From NCBI GenBank assembly GCA_025201375.1, contig JAIWZP010000014.1:372001-436000 (forward strand): DNA of 64,000 nt. The letters run 5' to 3'. The translations under genes were made by a program, and so were the position numbers. The notes under the pieces are model-generated. The model did not search any database. It had not been told where the DNA came from and saw only the letters and a list, made by a program, of their open reading frames with translations. Numbering within the stretch: the first letter of the stretch is position 1; every line of letters begins with the position of its first letter. The stretch is from Gongronella butleri. Its lineage: Eukaryota; Mucoromycota; Mucoromycetes; Mucorales; Cunninghamellaceae. Shown here one piece after another: positions 21,769 through 32,396 of the stretch.

Positions 21769-24620
21769 TTAAAAAACAAAGACTTGATCCTTTACAAAGG
21801 CATTGTCGCGTTCCTGGGCGAGCATGGGCTTGCAGCAGTCATTGATCATGGTATCTGAGCCACAGAGAAGCACGGATGTGTGCAAATTGATGCCAAATTT
21901 GAAGACGTGGTCATGGATGTCCTGATGAGACAAGCGACCCTTGCCTTGATCCCAATCCTGCGGCGGGCGCGACAAGATGTAGCGGATGTGGAAGCGGTCT
22001 TTGCCGAGTTTTTTTTGCATGGCGTCCAATTCGGCGGACAGGACGAGGTCATCTTTGAAACGTGCACAATAGACAAGTGAGATGAGCGGCGGTTCTTCAT
22101 CGGATGCAATGATTTCCTGGAGGATCTGATACATGGGGGTGATGCCTGTGCCACCTGCAATCATGGCCAGGTGATCGGCGCGCGGACGCGGCTGCTTCAT
22201 GATGGTATAGCTGCCATTGCCGAGGTATTCATATTCACCAAGCGGACCCTTGCACTTTACTTGCTCGCCAATGCGTACACGGTCGAGCAATGGCGTGAAC
22301 AGGCCGCCAGGCGTGACGCCTTGCGGATAGTATACCTTGATGACGAATTCGACCCAGCCGAGGCCCGCGTCGCTTGGCGTGTAAGCGCGCATCACGGGTT
22401 TTTGCAATTCTTCATCATAAAGCTTGAGATACATATGCTGGCCAACGGGCAGGCCAAGCGGCGCCTTGGTGCCGTAGTTGAAGCGATACAGATGAATGGC
22501 CGGTGAAAGACGCGTCTTTTTCTCGAGGGTGAGATCCAGCCACGCGCGCGGATTCAAAAACACGTCGTTTTCGCCAAAAACAGTGGTTGCGAGCGACACG
22601 GACGATGGCGCAGTGCTGAGTAATTTACCATTGGCGTGCTCCTCTTCGTCGACGGACGTGGCAGACGACGTCATTGCCGGTGTGGACACGGACGCCGTGT
22701 CCGAGGCCGCAACATAGCCAATCAAGTAATCATCCAGCATGGCCTGCGCTTTGCTCGAGTGAATCGCGTCGAATTCCTCCGTGGTGTCTGTGCCAGCACA
22801 GATGACAATGGAAGAAGGGCCGCCCGGGTGGTCTTGCAAGAAATTGGTGCAGTCGTACACCTTATCGTGGACAATAATCCAACAATCGTCGTCGGTCGAG
22901 TGTGTTGCGACTTGATCCATGGTAAACGTGGGCAGCGACGGGTCGTTTTTGGTTTCTTTGGCCACATGGGCGATGTCTTCCTTTGCAGCGTCCAAATGCC
23001 TGTCCATCCAGCCGCCATTGACAGGGCCAGCAATGGTCGGATGTGCACATTGGACGGCCAACGCACGATCAGCCAGCCATTCGAGTTTGACGCGGTACCA
23101 GCAATTGTTCATCATGCCCATCAGATTCCACGTGAGCTTCTCGGGCTGCGTATTTTGCGACACGTCCCAGGCACGGACCACGAGATCCGCGGATCGAATC
23201 AGGTCTGTGACAGGCACTTCCAGCTGCCAAAGCGTCCACGTCCAAAACCGCGGCTTGTCATTGTCGAGCGGCGTTTCAAGCGCGTCGAGCGTGGGCTTGA
23301 GGGCATCCATGGCCTCGTTTTGACGTGTCTTGATGTCGGCCAGGCGCCATTCCGTGCCATTGTCCAGCGACACCTCGACGCGCGTCAATGGCCGGTTGCC
23401 ACCCGTGTACGCGTAACCCTTGATCATGTACGTTGTCTTGCCGCTCTGCAAAAGCTCATTGTAGTCGAGCTGTGTGCCCTGCGCCGGTGTGGTGATGACA
23501 CTGTTGATATTCAGGTCGTACAGCGTGTATTCGGGCCGTGGCCACCACAATTCCTCCGTGGCCTGCTCGGCACTCTGCACCTCGGTCGGAAACACCTTGT
23601 TGTCATTGTCGTGGAACACATTGGTCGATTCCTTGTCGCTGCAGTCGATTTTCGTCAACCACTTGACGCTGCGACCACCAATGCATCCAGGCACAATCAG
23701 ACGCAATGGATACCCGTGGTCGGGAGGCAGCCAATCGCCATTCATTTGAAAAGCGAGCATCACGTCGAAATGATCCGACATGCACCGGTAAAGCGGCAAA
23801 GATGTACCATAAGCACCCTAAAACAATGAAACAAGGGAAAAAAAGGTGAGAAAAAAAACCCCTGAATTTGAGAATGGGCGACGATCCTACCTTTTGCGTC
23901 TTGTCGCATCCTTCAAAGCAAACAAAATTGCATTCAGGTTGCACGCCACCACAACGCATGTTAAGCACATCACGCAAGAACACGCCAGTCCACAGGGCAG
24001 TGCTCACGCCAGAAGGACCCCTACAATGCGGAGACAAACAAGAAAAGCATAAAGCGGTTAAGCTTATTTTTTTCTTTTTTCTTTTTTCTTCTTCTTTTCT
24101 TTTCTTTTTTTTTTTTTTTTTTTTTTTGATTACCATCCAAAGCCAATGGATTGCTTGACCATGTTTTGTTCTTTGCGACGATTGCCTGCGCAGGCCATGG
24201 ACACGGCAATGGTGTGTCGCGGCAGTGCAAGAATGTCATCCAAAGTCAGAGTAATCGGCTGGTTGACGAGACCGGTGATGGTCAGTGTGTGTTCCGGCGC
24301 ATTCAGCTCTGGCACCGGCCCATGGTTGCGTACAAAGTGAAGCTCGTTGGGTGTGAGCCATCCGGCCTTTTCGAGCTCAGGGAGGGGCGGCTCTATGATC
24401 AACAAAAAAAAAAGTGTTGTCAATATACGCTTTCTTCGTTTTTTTTTTTCCTAAAAAAAAAGGGGGGTGGGGAAGGAGTGGGCGGGCAACCCTGTGCTCC
24501 TGATTAGGTAAAAAGTGGCGTACCTGCATTGAAGGGGTGTTTGCCCGTCAGACGAATCATGGAGGCTTCTCGCTCAATAAAGGCATCTGGTGTGTTCAAG
24601 TCTCTTGGGTCAACAGGCAT
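21769..24620 (-). CDS. Assimilatory nitrate reductase [NAD(P)H]
   Basis: Four exons: 24620-24524, 24392-24134, 24020-23891 and 23817-21769; 844 aa. It reduces nitrate to nitrite. The N-terminal molybdopterin domain has the Mo-ligand Cys in SMACAGNRRKE (about residue 100) and a PGCIGGRSVKWL block, followed by the dimerisation domain. A cytochrome b5 domain (about 460-535) has the haem motif DHPGG (His about 492). The C-terminal FAD/NAD(P)H module shows MRAYTPSD and GGTGITPMYQIL. The stretch after VCFEG is short compared with ascomycete enzymes. The gene shares its upstream region with the divergent nitrate transporter. Confidence 0.96.
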
Positions 24621-25432
24621 GGCTACTTTTTTTTTCCTGGCTTTTTTTTTGTCGAGGACAAAAAGAAAAAAGAGGGTGCAACGGTGATCGACGCTGAGCT
24701 ATTTAAATGAGGCCTGCATGGCCAATGGATGGACATTTTTTGTTTGCAAAGACATAAAAAGGTAATCTACCGATAATGATAGCGCTTTGTTCATCCTCCG
24801 CCCGTGATGACTCTGATACCAGCTCCACCGATACGATACGGCGAGACAAGACAACAAAAAAAAAAAAAAAAAAAGCGGCAAATCAGCCCATCTTGCCGCA
24901 TCTGATGCACATCAGCACATGGAAGCACACGCCGCTAGGCAATTCACCGCGATAAGCACCTGACCCACATGGCTATTTTGTTGCTCCTTTGTCATGTTCA
25001 TACTCCGGCTTCCCCGCGCGCCTCCCTCCCTCTTAGCGACAGTCTCCCTTTTTCCAACTTTTTTTGTGCTCTTTAGCTTAGTGCCTTGATTTATCTATCT
25101 AAGAAGTATGCGCGCAAACGCACGCCCCGCGATAAAAAAAAAGATACAAAAAGTCGGCCCAACACTTTTCAATCGCCTCCATCCGCACCCCCGCGGCAGA
25201 TCTCCAACCCCCCTTTTTGCCCAATTTCATCCAAAAAACGATGCTGCCCCCTCATTGATTAGGATACACGTATCTCTTTTACTGCCAAATGACAAGGTTA
25301 TCCAATGTTATCTTGTTTGTTATTCTGCCCCCCTCAGATGCATTTGAAATTCATATAAAATGGGGCATCTCCACATCCACTTCTGTCTTTTATTTTCAAC
25401 CCCCCTTTTTTGCCATTCTTGCATTGCTCAAC
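24621..25432. promoter_or_regulatory. Divergent promoter, nitrate reductase / nitrate transporter
   Basis: This is the 812-bp gap between the two divergent ATGs. It contains many GATA cores on both strands (CGATAATGATAG at ~24771, CGATACGATACGG at ~24829, GCGATAAGC at ~24949, TTATCTATC at ~25090, GTTATCCAATGTTATC at ~25295, which also has a CCAAT). A shared regulatory region for uptake and reduction is the standard arrangement in fungal nitrate clusters. No NirA-type CTCCGHGG site was found by eye. Confidence 0.6.
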
Positions 25433-27319
25433 ATGGTCTTCAAATCACTGACTGGCCAAGTCCTCGTCGACCAAAATGGCAAAGCGACCAATTTTCCCTT
25501 ATTGTCATTCAGTTCACCCAACATGCGCGCATTCCACATGGTAAGGCTGGCAAATGACGCGCGCCAAAAGCACCACCGCGTGTCGCGTGCCTGTTTCCTC
25601 CCCCTTCCCCTGGCGACCAACACATCCTTTTTTTTTTGTGATCATCTAGTCATGGCTCTCTTTCATGATCGCTTTTTTCTCGTGGTTTGCCGTGCCACCA
25701 CTTTCAGAAGCCATCATCGAGGACCTAAAGATCTCGGCGGCCGAAATGTATGATTCCAATGTCTCTGCCGTCGCCGTCACCATTGGTAAGCTCGCCAAAA
25801 GCGAGAAAATAGGGGCGGGGATCCAATGTTAATTTTTTTTTGGCATTGATTCCAGTTGCACGTATTGTTGTTGGCCCCCTCTGTGAGCGCTGGGGCCCTC
25901 GACGTGTCATGATTTGCTTGCTCGTGTGTGGCTCGATCCCCGCGGCCATGGTGGGTCTCGTGTCAAACGGCGCCGGTCTGATTGCCATCCGCTGTGTCAT
26001 TGGTATCCTCGGTGCTACTTTTGTTCCTTGCCAATTCTGGGCGACGCAAATGTTTACATCTTCACGTGTGGGCACCGCCAATGCTCTTGTGGGCGGCTGG
26101 TAAGAATTCGGGTTCCTTGCATTTGCAGCGGCATGGCTCAGTTTTTATGGCTCACTCTCCCTCCTTTTTTTTTTTTTAAACTATTTATAGGGGCAATATG
26201 GGTGCAGGTCTTTCTTATCTCGTGCTCATGGGCATCTTGCAGGGCCTTGAACGTGTCCTGCCGGTGAGCATTGCTTGGCGCCTCACCTTTTTGTTCCCAA
26301 CTCGTAAAAAAACAAAAAAAAAAAACAAAGACACTTCATGTCACGCCGGACTTTGAACCTCACACGCGTCACTTCTCGCTTATTTTTTTTTAGTGGCGTG
26401 CCTAATTGTTGCGTTCATGGACTATTTCTTGGCGACGGACACGCCTCATGGCGATTGGCTCGTTGTCAAGCGCGCCGAATGCGAGCGCAAGATGCAAGAA
26501 TCAGTTGACTCGCTGCACGACGGCAGTGACCACGATGCCACCAGCGACATGGAAAAGGCTGAGCACGTTACCAAGGTCGAGCAGTCGTTCAAGGCGGACA
26601 TTGGGCGCGACACGGTGTTTGTGCTGCCCAAGGACCAGGGTCACGAGAGCGGGTCGCTGCAGGACGTGAAAAAGAACGAGAGCAGCGCGCAAATGCTTGC
26701 CTCTTATGGCAAAACACTCATCAAGCCCCAGGTGTTGATTCTCATGACGCATTATGCTTGCAGCTTTGGCATTGAGCTTGCCGTCGACAATGTCATTGGC
26801 AATGTGTTTCTCAAGACGTACAATCTGAACGCGTCAACCGCGACCTACATTGGCTCCGTCTTTGGACTGCTCAACATTTGCTCGCGCTTCACGGGCGGCC
26901 TCACCTCGGACATGATGGCCAAAAAGCTGGGGCTGCGCGGGCGCATCCTTGCGCAGCTCATCTTCATGTGCTTGGAGGGCGCCTTCCTCCTTGGCTTCTC
27001 CTTTTGTCTTGATGGCATGTACATGTACCGCGCCATCATCCTCATGGTCTGCTTTAGCTTTTTTGTCCAAGCCGTCTGTGGCACCACCTATGGCATTGTG
27101 CCCTTTGTCGATCCCACCAACACGGGCAAGGTCATGGGCCTCGTCGGCTCCTTTGGCAACGTGGGCGGCCTGGTCTTTGGCTTGCTCTTCAAGGCCTATG
27201 GCACCAATTTTCACCTGTCGTTCCTCGTCCTTGGTGCATGCACATTGGGCTTTGGCATCGTCGGGTGCTTGTTGATCCGCGTCCAGGGCCAATCGCTCTT
27301 CATTGGCAAAAAGGATTAG
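25433..27319 (+). CDS. High-affinity nitrate/nitrite transporter (NNP family, NrtA/CrnA-like)
   Basis: Five exons: 25433-25540, 25650-25785, 25856-26099, 26191-26303 and 26394-27319; 508 aa. It is a plasma-membrane MFS proton symporter for nitrate. Signature blocks are VARIVVGPLCERWGPRR (MFS motif A after TM2), IGILGATFVPCQFWAT, VGGWGNMGAG (nitrate signature 1, split across the exon 3/4 junction) and GSFGNVGGLVFGLLF (signature 2). A hydrophilic loop of about 90 residues rich in Glu/Asp/Lys lies between TM6 and TM7, typical of fungal NNP proteins and a site of phosphorylation in relatives. It is divergent from nitrate reductase. Confidence 0.96.
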
Positions 27320-28412
27320 TGCCTTCTCTTGCCTCTCTTTTTTTTTTTTTTTAACTTTTTTATGCCCCCTTTCCTCAAATACAATATCCAAATTGCATCA
27401 AACACCCCCATTAATTAGTAATAAATCCATCATTCTATGTATGCCTGTCTGCTTTATCGTTACCATGGACTTACTCTCTGCCTGGTGCATTGGGGCACGA
27501 GCAAAGTGTCATAAAATACTCGACGGGTGTCGGTTGTTTCGACAACAAGCGATTTTGACCCTGTTTTGGCCCTGAATTTATGCGAAATGCATTTTCTCAG
27601 GACTGAGTGATCCTATATCTGGTAAAACTTGACGTCGCTGGTGTTTTATGCTCAGCATCCATTATGTCAAATATAGGATCCGATGAACAAAATCCGGGGG
27701 ACGCGCCCATTAAAATGGGGATAAAGTTATGTTCAATTTGGTGGCGCACGCGGCAACAGTCCAACTTATCGACGCGCGAGTCATCTCAAATGAATCTGTG
27801 GTCCAACGCAGTAAAAGCACTTGTGTTTTGGAGAGAACGTGTTGAGATCTCGGCGATTTAGCTTTCATGAGGCCGATTTGATCAGATATACAAAGGAACA
27901 AAGGTGCAAATGTGCAAATGTGCAAATGTTCTATCATGAACACATTGAACACATTGGGTCGTGCAGAGTCATCATGTGCACATTCATGAGCGGCTGATCG
28001 TGCGCAAAAAAAAATAAAATAAAAAAAACACGCTTTAGCGTGTGGACGCGGTTGTATTTCTCTGTGTTTGCTGATGTTGTGCCGCAGGCATTCGTCAATG
28101 TGAACATTTGCGGGATTGAGGCAAAAGATGGCGCATTATGACGATCATGGGATTGATGTGTCACGCGTACCTTTTTTTTTTTTTTTTTTACAGTAGGTCC
28201 CACTGTGCAAGTTGCACCCAGCCCAGCGGATTCGATAATCTTTGTGTAACGCGGATGATCCATGGACTGCATTTTTGCATGGGGGCGCGGGGCGCGGGAG
28301 CCAAGCTGGGTTGCATTGCGCTTAAAAAGGGGGTTGCATGGGGGCCGCCCGCTTTTTTATTTTTTCTTTCACGTTTTCTTTTCTTTTTTCCCTTTCAATC
28401 AATCAATTCAAT
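27320..28412. other. Intergenic region before the metallothionein gene
   Basis: No gene is supported. It contains a small inverted repeat (GATCCTATAT at ~27609 against ATATAGGATC at ~27671), a (TGCAAATG)n-like repeat at ~27904-27930, and a GC-rich stretch at ~28265-28345 ending in a TTAAAAA block about 90 bp before the metallothionein ATG, a possible core promoter. Confidence 0.45.
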
Positions 28413-28602
28413 ATGAACCAACACGACGGCTGTGGGTAAGTTTTTGTTTTGCGTGATGCATCGACGCTGGCGCTTTGGCAATATAAAGAGGATGGCCAAC
28501 GTAGTCATTTGCATAAACTTACACTTTTTTATTTCATCCTTGCACTCCAGCTGTGGCAAATCTTGCGCTTGTGGTGACAAGTGCACCTGCCCCAAGAAAT
28601 AA
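28413..28602 (+). CDS. Metallothionein-like Cys-rich mini-protein (24 aa)
   Basis: Two exons, 28413-28435 and 28551-28602, with a GTAAGT donor and a CTCCAG acceptor, giving 24 residues. After MNQHDG come six cysteines in the pattern C-G-C-x3-C-x-C-x3-C-x-C followed by PKK. This is the layout of very short fungal copper metallothioneins (such as the 26-residue Neurospora type), which bind Cu(I) through Cys-X-Cys pairs in the cytosol. The intron splits a Gly codon just before the second Cys. With so short a protein, the in-frame splice and the regular Cys spacing are the main support. Metal control of the promoter is expected but not shown. Confidence 0.82.
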
Positions 28603-28815
28603 ATCACCCAAGTTCTCTCGTGGTGCCGTTGATCTTCTCTGAAATGAAACCGCCCACTTTGGCACCATGTTTTTCTTTTTTCTTTTCCCTTGTCCTGGGC
28701 CCCGCGTGTAGCTTTTTCGCGAGGAATGAATAAAAAAAAAAAACTTGTTTTACTCCGCTCGCCCCTTTTTTTCCACGATGGAATTGGATGATTCGGATAC
28801 TGCCTTTTTATTGTT

Positions 28816-31513
28816 TTATGCGATGTTCTCGCCATAACCTGCCCATTGACGCATGAGCTGGCCCTTCCACTTGACGAGGACAAAGAGGACCATGCCAAAG
28901 ATGTTGAGGACGGCTAAGATGGTCATGAAGAACCCTGTGCCAATGGCGGCGACGACGGGTTGTCCGATTAAGCTAAGAATGCAAGCCATGGTCATGCGGA
29001 ACAGGTTGCACGCCGCCGTCACGGATGCACCGCGACCGGGGATACAATCCACCAAGTAGGCAGAACCTGCCGAGTACACTAAAAATGGGTGATACAAACT
29101 GATGAGATGGGAAAAATGAAGAAAAAACGCGTTTTTCCGTGGTCCGCGCCCTCTTTTTTTTTTGTACCTTGGCTCATGCCGAAGCAGACAATGGCAAAGC
29201 CGATGATGGAGATCCAGACGGTCAAAAGGTACTGGATGGGCCATCCAAAGAGGAGGAGGCCGATGGGGATGAGGATGAAGCCGCCCGGCCATGCATTGAG
29301 CGTGATGCGGTCCTCGGCAAGTGCGGCACCTCCGCGTCTCTCGCGCGCACGTTTGAGCAGGCGGTCCGATATCTTGCCAGACACGTAAGAGCCGATCAGA
29401 TTGCCAAGCCCGGCACCGAGAAACGAGAGACCTATTCAAAAAAAGAGATCAGAAACCGGGATTTCCCTAGATTTTGTGCTGATTTGTCACCTGTTTGCCA
29501 CGATGCGAATCCGTAATTTTGGGTGTAGAGTTCCGGGATGAGTGTCTCGATGGTGAACATGGAGCCAAAGACAATGCCAATCTCAATGGCGACCATCCAC
29601 ACAAACATGTGGCGCAAGAGCATGATGGACGTGAGCGGATTGAACGACTTTTTCTTCTGCGCGGCACTTGTGGTTGCAGCGGATGCCGGTGAACGCGCTT
29701 CCGGCAGCGCAGGCGCATTTTTGTCGATTTGGGCTTGATTGGCGGCAATTTCTGTGCCATTGGCGTGGGTTTCGGGATTTGTTGCATAGTGTGTGACGTT
29801 GTACTCTGTCATGCCAGCGTGCGCGAGCGTGCTGGAGAGGCTGTTGCGTGGATGCGACGCAAGGGACGACGGTAACGAGTCGGTGCTGCTGGAACTTGCG
29901 CTGTGTGCGCGTGACGGGCGGCGAGGTGTTGTTGTTGAAGATAATGCGTGGATATCGTCGCCATCTTCGGCATCATCACGCGCCGAGCGCGTCGCGTCGC
30001 GGTCGTCGTCGTCGCCGGGCGGCGGAGTCGGCGATTGTGACACGAGCGAGGGTGTCGCCAGGGGCACGCTCACGGGTCGTGTAGTTTCGTCTCCTTGGGC
30101 TTGCGCCGCCTGCGCAGCAGCCGCTGCCTTTTCTGAGTACGCGATCGGCAGCGTCTTCCACCTCTCCTCTTCGCGGTACGTCTCTGGGAGGAACGTGAAA
30201 ATAAGCCAAAAAAGGAACAACCCGTAGATGAAACAGAACCAAAACGTGGACCGCCATCCAAGACCCGTTGTCAGGCCGCCACCAATGATCGGACCTTGCG
30301 ACGTGCGCATCAGGAAAAGAAAAGAAGAAAAGAATAAGATGGGATTTTTTTTTGATTCCACTCTACAATTTGCTTTACCAACGAGAGGACCAAAAAATTG
30401 GCCAACAAACAGCACGCTAAACGCCGCGCCGCGCTCCGTCACCTCCCAGCAATCGGACACCGTACCTAAAAGTAATAATAAAAAAATAAAATAAAACGCA
30501 TTTATGCCATGAACATCAAAGTCGACGCGGCGGCATGATGTAATATGACACCTACCTGCGCCCACAGACATGGTCACTTTTCAAAAAAAAAAGAATGTTT
30601 CAGCCCTAATTCTGTGTTTTTGTTCTATTTACCTGATGTGCCGACGGATTGAATACACCGGAGCACGACCAGTGCCCAGATATTGGTGACCAATGCACAC
30701 CCGACGGACGCCACGCTGAATATCAAGAGAGAGACCAAGTATAAAAATCTAAAAAAGGGTGCCATCAGCCATTGATTCTTCTTTTCTCTTTTTTCGCGTT
30801 TTTGTCATCTAATTTTACCTTCTGACATGGTAATAGTCGGACATGGAACCCCAAAAGATTGGCTAAAATGAAAAAATTATGCGTCGGTATAGCTGTTTTG
30901 CTTTTTTTTTGATGTGCCATTTTACGCCAATGCCACCAAATAGAATAAACAATGACGTGGTCAATTGCACGCTCATGGTTGTGGCCTGTAACTCTGTGGT
31001 GATGTTTGGAAGACCTGGGAACTGACACGGACAAAAAGAAAAAGACGAAAAGATTAAAAATAGGCGGCCATGCAGGGTCCAGGATCCCCCTTTTGATCAA
31101 GACGCTGACTTGTCAAGAACATGGCGCCCCCTTTTTCTTTTTATTTTGTCCTCCCTTACATAGATGGTGGAGCACAGGCCATTCAAGGAGGAGCCAAAGG
31201 CGAGGCAGGTAATGATGCCACGCTTTTTGTTCTTTGACAGTGTGCGCGGGTCCTGGGTGACGGGTGGGCGGAATGCCATGTGTGTCTGCAAAAAGCGGAT
31301 GACTGGCTGGCAACATTGCGGAAAGCGCGATTTGGGCGGCGTGGAAGGTGCCCAGGACGGTGGCGACGACAGTGTCGATGGCAGTTGCGGCATGCTGGAA
31401 TACGATGATGGGAATTCTGAGATGCAATGCACATCCTCGAGATGCGACGGCAACGACAGACCGTCGGGATCGGCGATCATCGGCTCACGAGGGACAGGTC
31501 GATCGCGCGCCAT
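28816..31513 (-). CDS. MFS multidrug-type transporter (DHA1-like)
   Basis: Nine exons: 31513-31160, 31021-30926, 30862-30819, 30748-30633, 30576-30556, 30465-30379, 30294-29491, 29431-29168 and 29078-28816; 682 aa. It is a plasma-membrane MFS protein, expected to be a proton antiporter. MFS motif A is FWGSMSDYYHVRR; the antiporter motif region is GPLVGPIIGGGLTTGLGWR; FLPETYR follows TM6. A hydrophilic N-terminus of about 115 residues and a central loop of about 150 Ser/Thr/Ala-rich residues set it apart from compact members. Exon 5 is only 21 bp, coding for a stretch containing TMSVGA, but it is needed for the frame. The substrate is unknown. Confidence 0.9.
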
Positions 31514-32396
31514 TAGAGAGGATGGCGTTAAAAATGAAAAAAAAGTAAAAGGATGAAAATAAAAGGGTGCTAGGACACACTCTTGAGAGAAGAGAAGCAA
31601 GGAAAAAAGGAAGAAAGAGAAACGAGGTGGGGGGGGGGGAGAGCCAAAGATCAAGAATTAGAGTGGCAAGTGTGCGCAGCGCGGTCCGTGGAGCGATTTT
31701 GATCTGGTTTTTTCCTATTTTTTTTTTTTGGCTTTGGCTTTGATCTGTTCTCACTTTTGTGCCGAAAACAAGGGGTGTTGTGATGCAACACAAACTGTTG
31801 GGGGAAGCCGCTCGCTTTTTATCGGACAAGTTGAGACCATGATGCCAGCCTTAATGGGGAGGGGGATGGAGGGCGCGCAATGGCCACTCGACAACGCTTC
31901 TGTTGCTCTCAATCTCTTGCTCATCATCATATTGTCATTTTTTTGTCATTGAGACCATTGGGATCATTGCTGACCTCATCACGATGGGCACAATGGGCAA
32001 ATTCAGCGTCATTTTGGGCCATTTCATTGGGAGATGACGGGTACCACGCATGATTCATGTCCAAACCAGCGAGTCCTTTTTTTTTTTTTGGTCATTTGAA
32101 TAGCTCCTTTTTATTCCAATGACTTTATTGGATGGCGGATCATATAGAATGTGGAAACACGCTGTAAGGCGGATGTGGTGGAGACTCATTTTCCCTCCCC
32201 CCTATTTCATGGTCAAAATGACGCGTCGGATTTAAGACAAAGGTACCAGGGGGATGAATCCCGAGGCAATCTTGATGCACACAAGAGAGGGGTGATGCCC
32301 ATTGATGGAAGGGTCAGGCATTGGTATCGATTTATGTTACAAAAAGAGAGATGTAAATAGGAAAGGGGGGGTAAAAGGTGTGTTTTGAGCGAGAGA
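31514..32396. other. Intergenic region upstream of the MFS gene
   Basis: About 880 bp between the MFS ATG and the kinesin stop, both on the minus strand. Only short A/T runs and low-complexity frames; no gene is supported. Confidence 0.5.

Noticed and set aside
22636..23829. A 397-codon + strand frame opposite nitrate reductase
   Set aside because: It is antisense to a strongly conserved enzyme and arises from GC-rich codon bias; it has no recognisable domain.
27609..27680. Inverted repeat GATCCTATAT / ATATAGGATC as a transposon end
   Set aside because: Only 10 bp per arm, no target duplication or internal coding; likely chance or a minor regulatory palindrome.
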